Shown in pieces: positions 1 through 7,402 of a stretch of DNA of 50,398 bases (positions within the stretch are counted from its first letter, which is position 1; each line of letters begins with the position of its first letter). Source of the stretch: Aestuariivirga sp. (GTDB taxonomy: Bacteria > Pseudomonadota > Alphaproteobacteria > Rhizobiales > Aestuariivirgaceae). The notes under the pieces are model-generated. The model saw only the letters and a list, made by a program, of their open reading frames with translations, was not told the origin of the DNA and did no database searches. The stretch is taken from contig NZ_JADCDA010000003.1 of assembly GCF_020252405.1 (NCBI RefSeq), positions 1 to 50,398 of the forward strand, written 5' to 3'. Made by a program: the position numbers and the translations under genes.

Positions 1-71
1 CCAATTCTCGCCTTGAGCGAGGCAAGCTCCGCCTCCCACTCCAGCAACGCGCCCGACCACTCCGCGACCAT
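1..71 (-). CDS. Partial CDS, N-terminus only, unknown product
   Basis: An ATG on the minus strand at 71 opens a frame running off the left edge with no stop in the 23 visible codons (starts MVAEWSGALLEWEAEL). A strong Shine-Dalgarno, GGGAGG, lies about six bases upstream (around 78-83), which is the main reason for calling a gene. The visible residues look amphipathic and helical, rich in Glu, Ala and Leu. The product cannot be identified from this stretch. Confidence 0.4.
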   Translation of the reverse strand, partial: MVAEWSGALLEWEAELASLKARI

Positions 72-124
72 TGTCGTCCTCCCGCCAAAAGCGGCAGGAA
101 TCACAAATCTATCGCAGACGCAAC

Positions 125-216
125 TGTAGTACTAGTAATGATTGTTCCAGCGCTCGGAGCCGCGGGCGGCGCCGCCGACGCCCATGCCCACTGCTGCGCC
201 GGTGCCCGCGCCGCAG
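125..216 (-). pseudogene. C-terminal remnant of a glycine-zipper protein
   Basis: The minus strand reads GAGTGAAVGMGVGGAARG followed by SERWNNHY and a TAG stop, closely matching the C-terminus of the intact glycine-zipper gene at 3575-3919 (GTGAAVGAGIGG, then AARGSERWNNHYWKKYNSC). The Trp codon after HY is TAG here; beyond it the copy degenerates but still reads YYSC. Similarity stops abruptly near 216 and there is no signal peptide. This looks like a truncated duplicate. It lies between the edge gene and the MarR gene with no start or ribosome-binding site of its own. Confidence 0.7.
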
Positions 217-342
217 CGCCTCATCCACGAAACCGCCAGGGTTCGATCCCTGCCGGCCCTTCGGCCTGCACCCCGATGGTCACCCCGACAGGCTTTTCCA
301 GTTCGCGGAAAGCAGCGGCATTTTGGCGGGGGGGTCCAGGTT

Positions 343-783
343 TCAGTCCCGTGACGCGTCGAGATGCTCCCGCATTCTGGTCAGATCCGGAAGCAGTGAA
401 CTGGCAAGGCCGGGCAGTGCGCGTTCGACCGCGGCGAGGTCCGGTCCCAGCGACCGGATCACCCGATCGCGGAAGCGCCTGCCGGCCTTGGTGAGCCAAA
501 CCTGCTTGGATCGGGCGTCCGACGGGTTGGGGCGCTCTTCAACCCAAGCCCGTTTCCTCAACCCCGACAGCGTATGGGTCATGGTCGTCTTGGGCGTCTG
601 GAAGGCCTGCGCCAGTTCCAGCGGTGTCGCCCCGTCGCGAACGCGAACCAGATGGTTCAGAACCGTGAAGTGCGGCACGAGAACACCCTTCGGCATGCGC
701 GATTGCAGGATCGCACTTGCCAACTGGTTGATGATCCCGATCTCATTGAAGAACCGGAACAGATTGGGGATATCCTCGTGCAT
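343..783 (-). CDS. MarR-family transcriptional regulator
   Basis: 146-residue winged-helix regulator. The recognition-helix region reads TPLELAQAFQTPKTTMTHTLSGL (about residues 53-75) followed by the wing (VEERPNPSDARSKQVWLT), the standard MarR arrangement, with flanking helices for dimerisation. Its ATG at 783 abuts the TGA of the upstream nitroreductase (784-786), so the two form one minus-strand operon. MarR proteins usually repress their own operon and a divergent gene, releasing on binding phenolic or oxidant ligands. A perfect palindrome at 2034-2049 in the divergent promoter region is the obvious operator candidate; the assignment is inferred from position. Family call is secure, ligand unknown. 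Confidence 0.9.
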   Translation of the reverse strand: MHEDIPNLFRFFNEIGIINQLASAILQSRMPKGVLVPHFTVLNHLVRVRDGATPLELAQAFQTPKTTMTHTLSGLRKRAWVEERPNPSDARSKQVWLTKAGRRFRDRVIRSLGPDLAAVERALPGLASSLLPDLTRMREHLDASRD

Positions 784-1890
784 TCAACCGACAAGCTTTT
801 CCTCAAGGCTCCAGCGTGGCGCGGCCGGCACGGGAGGAGCGAATCCAACACGGGCGAGCATCTGTACAGTATGGCCGGGCTTGGCGTAAAGCGCATGAAT
901 GCGGGCGTAGGGAGCCGCCATTTCAGGATATTCCTGCAAGGCCTGGCTGAGCGGCTGCAATGACAGGCCCAGCTGGGTCGCCGCCAGACTGAGCCGCAGC
1001 CAGCGGGTGCCCGCGTCGAGTTGATCGCGCCGGCTGTTTGCCTCCGAGACCTGCACGACAAAGGCCGGGGTCGATGCGATTGCGTCGGTGAAGGAGTCCA
1101 TCGCCGTCTGCCAGCCCATGCTGCCCTGCGGAAGTTGCGCCTCCTGGGTGATCAGGCCCAGAACGGCGAGGAGATTGATCAATCCGCCGCGAACGGCCAG
1201 CCCATCCGGCGAGGCATCGATCTGTCCCGCTCCGAAGCGCAGCACGTCGACGCTCTCCTTCCAGACGCGTGGCGTCGTCAGTTCGATGTCCCACGCATCC
1301 TTTGCAAGCACGCGCAGGCTTGCCACCGCGTCGGGCTCGCTGACCACGACACCGTATTCGGAGAGGGTTGCCGCGGCGTCTGACGGCAGGGGCCGCATGT
1401 CATAGACCGACCGGTTGGTCCGCCGGTTCGCCGCCGCGCCGAACAACGGGTCAGGCTGCGCGGCGTTCGGGCGAAACCGTGCGCGGACCACCGGCGACTG
1501 GCTGTTCTCGCCCTCGGGATAGAAATCCAGATCGACGCCGAAGCCTGACTCCGCGGCAGCCAGCCGCATCAACTCGGTGAAGCAGCCAAGACCGATGGTG
1601 ATCTGGCGGCCGAACGGATCCGTCTGGGGCAAGGAGCGTGCCGGATCCAGAAACAGGGCAACGCTGTCCGTCCCGATCAGCTGCGCCTTCCAAGGCTGAA
1701 GATTATGCGGGTTCGGCGCAAGAAGCGCCCAGGACAGCGCGTTGCGGCGGATTTCGCCATAGCCGCCTGCGAGCGACCAGGGCTCCACCGCCCGGGATGG
1801 CGCGCGGCTTGCCACCACCGCGCCAGCACCGGCCGCCGCAATTGCGCCCCCGCCGACCAACAACAGAACCTTTCGCCTTGTGAGTTTCAT
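784..1890 (-). CDS. Acg-like TAT-exported nitroreductase-family oxidoreductase
   Basis: 368 residues from the ATG at 1890. The N-terminus has a twin-arginine signal (KLTRRKVLLL, then a Gly/Ala-rich hydrophobic stretch), so export in folded form is likely. The mature part resembles the Acg-type FMN-binding nitroreductase family: an early APNPHNLQPWK segment typical of flavin phosphate binding, NRRTNRSVYD in the middle, and a C-terminal GLSLQPLSQALQE segment. The frame stays open upstream to 2331, but that extension crosses the divergent promoter and has no signal-peptide logic, so 1890 is preferred. Likely reduces a quinone, nitroaromatic or similar compound in the periplasm; substrate not predictable. 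Directly followed by the marR-like gene. Confidence 0.75.
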   Translation of the reverse strand: MKLTRRKVLLLVGGGAIAAAGAGAVVASRAPSRAVEPWSLAGGYGEIRRNALSWALLAPNPHNLQPWKAQLIGTDSVALFLDPARSLPQTDPFGRQITIGLGCFTELMRLAAAESGFGVDLDFYPEGENSQSPVVRARFRPNAAQPDPLFGAAANRRTNRSVYDMRPLPSDAAATLSEYGVVVSEPDAVASLRVLAKDAWDIELTTPRVWKESVDVLRFGAGQIDASPDGLAVRGGLINLLAVLGLITQEAQLPQGSMGWQTAMDSFTDAIASTPAFVVQVSEANSRRDQLDAGTRWLRLSLAATQLGLSLQPLSQALQEYPEMAAPYARIHALYAKPGHTVQMLARVGFAPPVPAAPRWSLEEKLVG

Positions 1891-2033
1891 CGCTCTTTCA
1901 CTCCTGCGCGTTTCCCGGAAAACAGTCTTGAGGCCGCCATGAGCCAGCTGTGCGGAGCACCCATGAGGACCGCGGCATTCGCGCTTGGGGGCAGCGACAG
2001 AGCAGGCTTGCAGCGCCATCAACTCTGTCATAT

Positions 2034-2049
2034 AGTACGATATCGTACT
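2034..2049. promoter_or_regulatory. Perfect 16-bp palindrome, probable MarR operator
   Basis: AGTACGATATCGTACT is a perfect inverted repeat between the minus-strand nitroreductase/marR operon (start 1890) and the plus-strand quinone reductase (start 2068). It ends 18 bp before the plus-strand start codon, a suitable place for repression. The size and symmetry fit a dimeric winged-helix regulator such as the MarR protein encoded here; a TetR or HxlR protein could also use such a site. Confidence 0.65.
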
Positions 2050-2067
2050 TATCAAGAGGGTGCCGCG

Positions 2068-2661
2068 ATGGATGATGGCAGAGCACCAAGGGTCGGCAGG
2101 GCAATGAGGCGGAAGACGCTTGTCTTTGTGGGGCATCCGGATCAGCAAAGCTTTTGCGGCGCGATGGCCGAACGCGCTCTTGAGCTGGACCTCGCCAGGG
2201 GCAACGATGTGGAACTCCTCAGGCTTGCCGATCTTCATTTCCCGGTCCCGGTGTCGCGGAGGGCGGAGGATGACCGCGCGCCGGAACCGGATGTTCTTCG
2301 CTTCCGGGACGCGATTCGCGCAGCCGACCATCTGGTCTTCATCTTTCCGATTTGGTGGGGAGGCATGCCGGGCCGTTTCAAATCGCTGCTCGAACTGGCG
2401 CTGACACCGGGTTTTGCGTTTCAGTACGTCCCAAATTCAGTCCGCTGGAGGCGCCTTCTGACCGGCAAAACAGCGGAGCTGTGGGCCACCATGGACACGC
2501 CGCCATGGTTCTACCGCACCATCTACCGCGATGCCGGCATCAGCGAACTGCGACGCAACACGCTCGAATTCTGCGGCGTGAAGGTCACGCGGGTCCGGCG
2601 TTTCGGCTCCATGCGCATCTCCACCCAGGGCCAGCGTCAAGGCTGGCTCGACAGCCTTTAA
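2068..2661 (+). CDS. NAD(P)H quinone oxidoreductase, flavodoxin-like fold
   Basis: 197 residues. The sequence after the N-terminal tag reads KTLVFVGHPDQQSF, the flavin-phosphate loop of the NQO1/KefF/MdaB family, followed by LVFIFPIWWGGMPGRFKSLL, the characteristic FMN/active-site segment, and PPWFYRTIYRDAG near the C-terminus. Such enzymes reduce quinones or electrophiles by two electrons with NAD(P)H. ATG 2068 is chosen because AGAGGG lies about seven bases upstream; a second in-frame ATG at 2104 would begin nearer the family start. It is divergent from the Acg/MarR operon and shares its operator region, so joint induction by electrophiles or quinones is plausible. Confidence 0.85.
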   Translation: MDDGRAPRVGRAMRRKTLVFVGHPDQQSFCGAMAERALELDLARGNDVELLRLADLHFPVPVSRRAEDDRAPEPDVLRFRDAIRAADHLVFIFPIWWGGMPGRFKSLLELALTPGFAFQYVPNSVRWRRLLTGKTAELWATMDTPPWFYRTIYRDAGISELRRNTLEFCGVKVTRVRRFGSMRISTQGQRQGWLDSL

Positions 2662-2691
2662 CAAGCGCCTTTCGCTGACAGGAATCGCACC

Positions 2692-3432
2692 ATGACCACT
2701 GACCACCAGTCTCACCATATGCCGGCTCCGTCCCGTCTCCTTTATCTCATTGCCGGGATTGTCCTGCTCCTCCAGGGGTTCAGCATCTTTGCGCCCATGG
2801 TGGTGCTCGGCGGGGCGATCCTATGGCCTGACAGCCTCGATTACCCTCCCGCGCGGATGCTGCCCTTGCTTAAGGAGCAGCTTGGCGCGGTGCGGCTGGG
2901 TTATGGCCTGTATCTTGGCTATTCGCTGCTGTTCCTGGCGAGCGGCGTTCTCACCGTGCGTTTGGCGGCCCGGCCCGGCCCGCTGGGCGTCCTGGGCCTG
3001 ATCGCCATCGGAGCCGCGGCGGTTTCGACCCTGGCGAGGTCCATAGGGATTATCCGCTGGCTCACCGGCAGCACCGCCCTGGCGGAGGCCTATTCGGCTC
3101 CTGGTCTGTCACCGGATGCGCGCACCGCCATCGAGGCGACGCAGGCGGCCATCAATGCCTGGGGTGGGGCGATTGGCGAGGCATTGGGCGTTGCGGCTTT
3201 CGCGGCGATCTGGGCGATCTCAGCAAGCCTGCTGATCCTGCGCGACCGGCAGCTTCCGGCCTGGGCGGGTTTGACCGGGGTGGTTGCGGGTGTGATCGTC
3301 GCGTTGCCCGGCCTGGAACTCTTCGGCATCGCGCCGCCGGTTTCGATCGTGCTCTCCACGTCCGGCATTCAATTCTGGCTCATGGCGCTCGGCCTTCTGT
3401 TCATGCGGCGCGCGCTGCGCCGGACTGCATGA
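2692..3432 (+). CDS. Multi-pass membrane protein of unknown function
   Basis: 246 residues with about six hydrophobic segments (near residues 16-38, 65-85, 95-115, 160-180, 190-208, 215-238) and a short basic C-terminus (MRRALRRTA). The overall pattern resembles DUF4386-like membrane proteins, but this is not certain. It starts 30 bp after the quinone reductase on the same strand and is probably cotranscribed, so it may belong to the same MarR-controlled response. No catalytic motif is visible. Downstream is a hairpin repeat that may terminate the transcript. Confidence 0.65.
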   Translation: MTTDHQSHHMPAPSRLLYLIAGIVLLLQGFSIFAPMVVLGGAILWPDSLDYPPARMLPLLKEQLGAVRLGYGLYLGYSLLFLASGVLTVRLAARPGPLGVLGLIAIGAAAVSTLARSIGIIRWLTGSTALAEAYSAPGLSPDARTAIEATQAAINAWGGAIGEALGVAAFAAIWAISASLLILRDRQLPAWAGLTGVVAGVIVALPGLELFGIAPPVSIVLSTSGIQFWLMALGLLFMRRALRRTA

Positions 3433-3470
3433 AAAGAAAGATGGTCCCACAGCCACCCGCTGGCTCTCGG

Positions 3471-3577
3471 GGCATGTTCTGACCAAGTGGGTCCACCTGA
3501 TCGGAACATGCGCTGTCTCTTTGTGTAGCCGCATTTTCAACGGTCAACCGGTGCCCGCTTGACCTGAAAATGCTTTA
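3471..3577. repeat. Mosaic palindromic repeat, copy 1 (modules A and D)
   Basis: A degenerate module A (GGCATGTTCTGACC to GGAACATGCGC) is followed by module D in reverse orientation (GCATTTTCAACGGTCAACCGG to TTGACCTGAAAATGC). The element ends inside the TTA that encodes the stop codon of the minus-strand glycine-zipper gene at 3575. It may be a bidirectional terminator between two convergent genes. Confidence 0.8.
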
Positions 3578-3919
3578 CCGCTTCTGGATGCAGGAGTTGT
3601 ATTTTTTCCAGTAATGGTTGTTCCAGCGCTCGGAGCCGCGGGCGGCGCCGCCCACGCCGCCGATGCCGGCGCCCACTGCCGCGCCGGTGCCAATGCCGCT
3701 GCCCCTGCCCCCCGTCACCAGGCCGCCGATGATGCCGCCTGCAACCGCGCCGGCGATGGCGCCGCCTGCCGTGGAGCCGAGCGACTTTTCATCGGCGTAT
3801 TTTTCGGCCTTGCGGCGGCAGTAATTCTTCTCGCTCTGCGTCGGCCCCGCATAGGAGGCGTCCACCGTCAGGACCGGCGCGAGGAGCAGGCTAAGGCAGA
3901 CCAGGGCTGCTTTCTTCAT
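3575..3919 (-). CDS. Secreted glycine-zipper protein
   Basis: 114 residues from the ATG at 3919. A Sec signal peptide (MKKAALVCLSLLLAPVLTV, cleavage near SYA) is followed by a charged Cys-containing region (NYCRRKAEKYADEK) and a long GxxxG glycine zipper (about residues 49-92), then a conserved tail SERWNNHYWKKYNSC. Glycine-zipper proteins of this kind are outer-membrane or periplasmic; two cysteines could form a disulfide. An open extension upstream to 4219 lacks signal-peptide character. A broken paralogue lies at 125-216 and a distant one at 23583-23933. The TAA stop lies inside a repeat element. Confidence 0.75.
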   Translation of the reverse strand: MKKAALVCLSLLLAPVLTVDASYAGPTQSEKNYCRRKAEKYADEKSLGSTAGGAIAGAVAGGIIGGLVTGGRGSGIGTGAAVGAGIGGVGGAARGSERWNNHYWKKYNSCIQKR

Positions 3920-4065
3920 CTGATGATCTCCGCATTGGCAATGGCGGCAATGTCTCACAGGGGGCCGCGCCGGGCAAGCCCGCCGTGCCCGCCGCCTGAA
4001 CCGTGGGGAAACGCCCAATGTTCCGCGCGGCCGCCTGCTCCGGTCCGGTGGCGGAGAACCGCGGT

Positions 4066-5001
4066 TCATGGCGGCTGCCTGCCGCCCGCCGTCGCGAACA
4101 GGGCGAACACATCCTCCCTCCGGCACAGCGAAGTGCCGCTGTTGGCGGTGGCTGCAGCGCCTGCCGCCATGGCGAGCAGGAAGGCTCGGTCGATCTCCCA
4201 GCCCCGCGACAGCGCCCACACCATGGCGCCGAGGAAGCTGTCGCCCGCGCCCACGGCGGAGCGGACAGCCACCGTCATGGCGGGAAGCCGCAGCAGCCTG
4301 TCCGCCGTCGCCAGCACCGCGCCGCCCGCACCCAGCGTGACCGCCACCATGCGCGCCTGGCCTGCGGCGATGATCGCACGGGCGGCCGCCTCGATGCCCG
4401 CCGCGTCCAGCTCATGCCCGGCATAGCTCTCAAGTTCGCTCTGGCTTGGCTTCACCAGGAAGATGCCGCCATGATTGAGGGCGGCCTTCAGCGCCGCGCC
4501 CGATGTATCGAGCACGAAGGGCAGGCCGTTCCGCGCCGCGGCTTGCGCCAGCCTCACATAGCTGTCCGCCGGCGCGCCGCGCGGCAGGCTGCCGGAGGCG
4601 ACGACGAAGCCATCCGTCTTGCGCGCGACAGCGTCGGCGCAGGCATCGATCTCGTGGCCGCGAACCTCCGGGCCCTCCGGCAGGAAGCGGTATTCAAGCC
4701 CGGTCGACCGGTCATGCACCATCAGCGCCACGCGCGTCTCGCCGGCGATCGGGATTGGCGTCCAGGCGATGCCCTCGGCCTTGAGCAGGCGGCCGAGGAA
4801 ATCGCCCATCTCCCAGCCCGACAGCGCCAGCGCCTCCACCCCGCCGCCCAGGGCCGAGATCACGCGGGCCACGTTGATGCCGCCGCCGCCGGGCTCATAG
4901 CTCGTGTCTTTCAGCCGCACCTTGTGGGTGGGCTGAACCCTGTCAGCCTCGCTGAAGACGTCGATGGTGGGGTTGAGGGTTATGGTCAGCACGGCGGCCA
5001 T
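4066..5001 (-). CDS. PfkB-family hexose kinase (1-phosphofructokinase/6-phosphofructokinase type II-like)
   Basis: 311-residue ribokinase-fold sugar kinase of the LacC/FruK/PfkB subgroup. It begins VLTITLNPTIDV, contains the substrate segment YEPGGGGINVARV (about residues 35-47), the oxyanion-hole/catalytic signature RSAVGAGDSFLGAMVWAL near residue 242 (catalytic Asp in GAGD), and KPSQSEL typical of tagatose/fructose-phosphate kinases. It phosphorylates a sugar phosphate with ATP; fructose-1-phosphate, fructose-6-phosphate or tagatose-6-phosphate cannot be separated by eye. No PTS or transport partner is adjacent. Its start lies 75 bp from the divergent ModE-like gene. A PPi-dependent phosphofructokinase lies 3 kb away, so two phosphofructokinase-like activities may coexist. 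Confidence 0.88.
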   Translation of the reverse strand: MAAVLTITLNPTIDVFSEADRVQPTHKVRLKDTSYEPGGGGINVARVISALGGGVEALALSGWEMGDFLGRLLKAEGIAWTPIPIAGETRVALMVHDRSTGLEYRFLPEGPEVRGHEIDACADAVARKTDGFVVASGSLPRGAPADSYVRLAQAAARNGLPFVLDTSGAALKAALNHGGIFLVKPSQSELESYAGHELDAAGIEAAARAIIAAGQARMVAVTLGAGGAVLATADRLLRLPAMTVAVRSAVGAGDSFLGAMVWALSRGWEIDRAFLLAMAAGAAATANSGTSLCRREDVFALFATAGGRQPP

Positions 5002-5076
5002 GGAAGGGGTTCCTGAGGGGCTGGATTCGGGGTTGCGTTTGTTCGATCATCGCCATGTGACGAAAGGGCTAATCCC

Positions 5077-5418
5077 ATGGCAGACCTCAGCATCCGCGTC
5101 GATTTCGGTCCAGACCTGAGAGTGGGGCCCGGCAAGATCGCCCTGCTGGAGCAGATCGCGGCGCTGGGCTCGATCTCGGCGGGCGGGCGCGCCATGGACA
5201 TGTCCTACCGCCGCGCCTGGGAGCTGATCGAGGAATTGAACGCCATTTTCGGCAAGCCGGTGGTCGAATCCCGCAGCGGCGGCAGGAAGGGCGGCGGCGC
5301 CACGCTGACCCCGCTGGGCCTGAGCCTCGTTTCGCGTTACCGCGCCATGCAGCGCGCGGCGGCGGCGGCGGCCGAGCCGCACCTCAGGGCGCTCGCCGCC
5401 GAGATGGCGAAGGCGTGA
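5077..5418 (+). CDS. ModE-type winged-helix regulator (DNA-binding domain only)
   Basis: 113 residues matching the N-terminal winged-helix domain of ModE/LysR-like molybdate regulators: GPGKIALLEQIAALGSISAG, AMDMSYRRAWELIEELN, and a wing with GGRKGGGATLTPLG. Full-length ModE has additional molybdate-binding domains; these are absent here, as in many short ModE-like proteins of alphaproteobacteria. The adjacent, convergently oriented modBC genes suggest it responds to molybdate or controls that system, but with no sensor domain the mode of sensing is unclear. Confidence 0.85.
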   Translation: MADLSIRVDFGPDLRVGPGKIALLEQIAALGSISAGGRAMDMSYRRAWELIEELNAIFGKPVVESRSGGRKGGGATLTPLGLSLVSRYRAMQRAAAAAAEPHLRALAAEMAKA

Positions 5419-5459
5419 TCCGTATCCGCAAACGTGGAACTGGCGCAAACCTAACCCGG

Positions 5460-6551
5460 TCAGCGGGCCTCGGCGGCGGGTCCGCTCACCGACACGGCTT
5501 TCACCACGGCATAGGCGGGCGTGCCGGCCGCGAGCTTCAGCACGGCGGCCGAATGCCGTGTGATGCGCGCCATCACGGCCCATCCGCCGCAATCGAGCCT
5601 CACGTTGACGGAGGCGGCATCGGCCGGCGCGACCGCGGCCACCGTGCCCCTGAGGATGTTCAGTGCACTGATGTGTTTCGGCTGCTCCAGCGCCAGCATC
5701 ACGTCGCGCGCCCGGATGCGGACGCGGGCGGGCGCGCCCGCGGGGCCGAGGCGGCCCGGCACGTAGATGTCGCCCGCCGGGGAGGACAGGCGGGTGAGGC
5801 CGGAGCCCGCGTCATATGAGGCTATGACCATGTCGATGATGACGCCGCCTTCCCCGCTCTCTTCCGCGGGCACCAGGTCGAGGCGCTGGGCGATCTCCGC
5901 CGCGGGGCCGAAGGTCGCCAGCCGACCGTCGCGCAGCACGGCGACGTCGGTGGCGAGCCGCATCACCTCCGCCACGGAGTGGCTCACATAGACGATGGGA
6001 ATCTTAACCTCGTCGCGCAGGCGCTCCAGATAGGGCATGATTTCCGCCTTCCGCGCGGCGTCGAGCGAGGCGAGGGGCTCATCCATGAGGAGAAGGCGCG
6101 GCGAGGCGAGCAGCGCCCGGCCGATCGCCACGCGCTGCTTCTCGCCGCCCGACAGCTCGCGCGGCCGTCGCTTCAGCAGGTGGCCGATGCCCAGCAGCTC
6201 GAGGATCGGCGCCTTTTTCGCATAGCGCTCCGGCTTCGGCGTGAACCATTCGCCATAGGCGAGATTGGCCTGGACGCTCAGGTGCGGAAAGAGCCGCGCC
6301 TCCTGGAACACATAGCCGATCCGGCGCTTGCCGGGCGGCAGGAAAACGCCTTGCGCGGTGTCGGCGAGCAGCGTGCCGCCAACGCTGATGCGGGCGAAGT
6401 CCGGGCGGATCAACCCCGCGATGACATTGACGAGCGAGGTCTTGCCGCAACCAGAGGCGCCGAAGACCGCGGTGATGCCGCCCGTGCTGGCGAAAGCGGC
6501 CTCGAGGGTCAGGCTGCCGAGCCTGTGGCGCACGTCGGCGGCGAGGCTCAT
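5460..6551 (-). CDS. modC: Molybdate ABC transporter ATP-binding protein ModC
   Basis: 363 residues from the ATG at 6551. Walker A is FGASGCGKTS, the signature LSGGEKQRVAIGRALL, Walker B LLLMDEPLASLD, and the switch His is in YVSHSVAEV. The C-terminal third (from about residue 285) is a molybdate-binding (TOBE/Mop-like) domain with LNILRGTVAAV and VRIRARDVMLAL. Together these identify ModC rather than a generic ABC ATPase. The start overlaps the modB stop by four bases (ATGA), giving translational coupling. The frame is open further upstream, but that reading is antisense-like and crosses modB. Confidence 0.93.
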   Translation of the reverse strand: MSLAADVRHRLGSLTLEAAFASTGGITAVFGASGCGKTSLVNVIAGLIRPDFARISVGGTLLADTAQGVFLPPGKRRIGYVFQEARLFPHLSVQANLAYGEWFTPKPERYAKKAPILELLGIGHLLKRRPRELSGGEKQRVAIGRALLASPRLLLMDEPLASLDAARKAEIMPYLERLRDEVKIPIVYVSHSVAEVMRLATDVAVLRDGRLATFGPAAEIAQRLDLVPAEESGEGGVIIDMVIASYDAGSGLTRLSSPAGDIYVPGRLGPAGAPARVRIRARDVMLALEQPKHISALNILRGTVAAVAPADAASVNVRLDCGGWAVMARITRHSAAVLKLAAGTPAYAVVKAVSVSGPAAEAR

Positions 6552-7243
6552 GCGGCGATCCGCTGTCCCGCCCGGCGCGCGAGGAACTCGGAGACGAGCA
6601 GCGCGCCAAGCGATATCGCAATGGAAATCGCGGTGAGTTTGAGGGCGCCCGCGTCGCCGCCCGGCACCTGCGTCAGCGTGTAGATGGCGGTGGGCAGCGT
6701 CTGGGTTTCGCCGGGGATGTTGGAGACGAAGGTGATGGTGGCGCCAAACTCGCCCATGGCCTTGGCGAAGCACAGGATCATGCCGGCAATGATGCCGGGG
6801 AGTGTCAACGGCAGCGTGACGGTCAGGAACACCCATATGGCATTGGCGCCCAGGGTCTCCGCGGCGGCCTCGAGCCTTGTGTCCACGGCCTCGATCGAAA
6901 GCCGGATCGCCCGCACCATCAGCGGAAAGCCCATCACCGCGCAGGCCAGCGCCGCCCCCGTCCAGCGGAAGGCGAAAACGATGCCGGCCTCCGCCAGCCA
7001 GGCGCCGATGGGCCCTCTCGTGCCGAATGTGAGCAGCAGGAGATAGCCCGTCACCACCGGCGGCATGACGAGCGGCAGATGCACGATGCCGTTCACCAGC
7101 GGCTTGCCCCAGAACTCCTTGCGCGCCAGCAGCCAGGCCACGGGAAGCGCCACGGGCAGGCTGGCGATCATCGCGGCGCTGGCGACCTTGAGGCTCAGGC
7201 GCACCGCCTGCCATTCCTCCGGAGTGAGGGAGAGGAGGGTCAC
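6548..7243 (-). CDS. modB: Molybdate ABC transporter permease ModB
   Basis: About 231 residues. It begins LLSLTPEEWQAVRLSLKVA, has five or six membrane segments and the permease EAA loop (EAAAETLGANAIWVFLTVTLP, split here by a Gly at the expected place) that docks on ModC. This is the standard ModB pattern. The start is uncertain: in-frame GTG codons at 7243 and 7252 give a family-length protein; neither has a good Shine-Dalgarno, and further upstream the frame enters a palindromic repeat (7258-7345). The periplasmic molybdate-binding gene modA, normally just upstream, is absent; a repeat and the cytochrome c gene occupy that place. Confidence 0.9.
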   Translation of the reverse strand: MTLLSLTPEEWQAVRLSLKVASAAMIASLPVALPVAWLLARKEFWGKPLVNGIVHLPLVMPPVVTGYLLLLTFGTRGPIGAWLAEAGIVFAFRWTGAALACAVMGFPLMVRAIRLSIEAVDTRLEAAAETLGANAIWVFLTVTLPLTLPGIIAGMILCFAKAMGEFGATITFVSNIPGETQTLPTAIYTLTQVPGGDAGALKLTAISIAISLGALLVSEFLARRAGQRIAA

Positions 7244-7257
7244 TCCACCCACATTGC

Positions 7258-7345
7258 CGTCATCACGGCGGAAGCCGTGATCCAGCTTTCCACGGGGCAA
7301 CCGCCAAAAGCCGGGCCCCGGCTTTCGCCGGAGTGAAGGATTATA
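7258..7345. repeat. REP-like palindromic repeat upstream of modB
   Basis: Two imperfect palindromes lie in tandem: GTCATCACGGCGGAAGCCGTGATCCAG and, about 20 bp on, GGGCCCCGGCTTTCGCCGGAGTGA. These resemble the widespread alphaproteobacterial intergenic repeat built on CCGGCGAAAGCCGG. It lies where modA would be expected and overlaps an open extension of the modB frame. Confidence 0.7.
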
Positions 7346-7402
7346 TGTCGAGCTTTCGTCATATCCATCTGGCTATAACACTTTCCCGCTCCGGACAACC
7401 CG

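Noticed and set aside
1891-2331. N-terminal extension of the nitroreductase frame
   Set aside because: It would run through the divergent promoter and operator; the TAT signal fixes the start at 1890.
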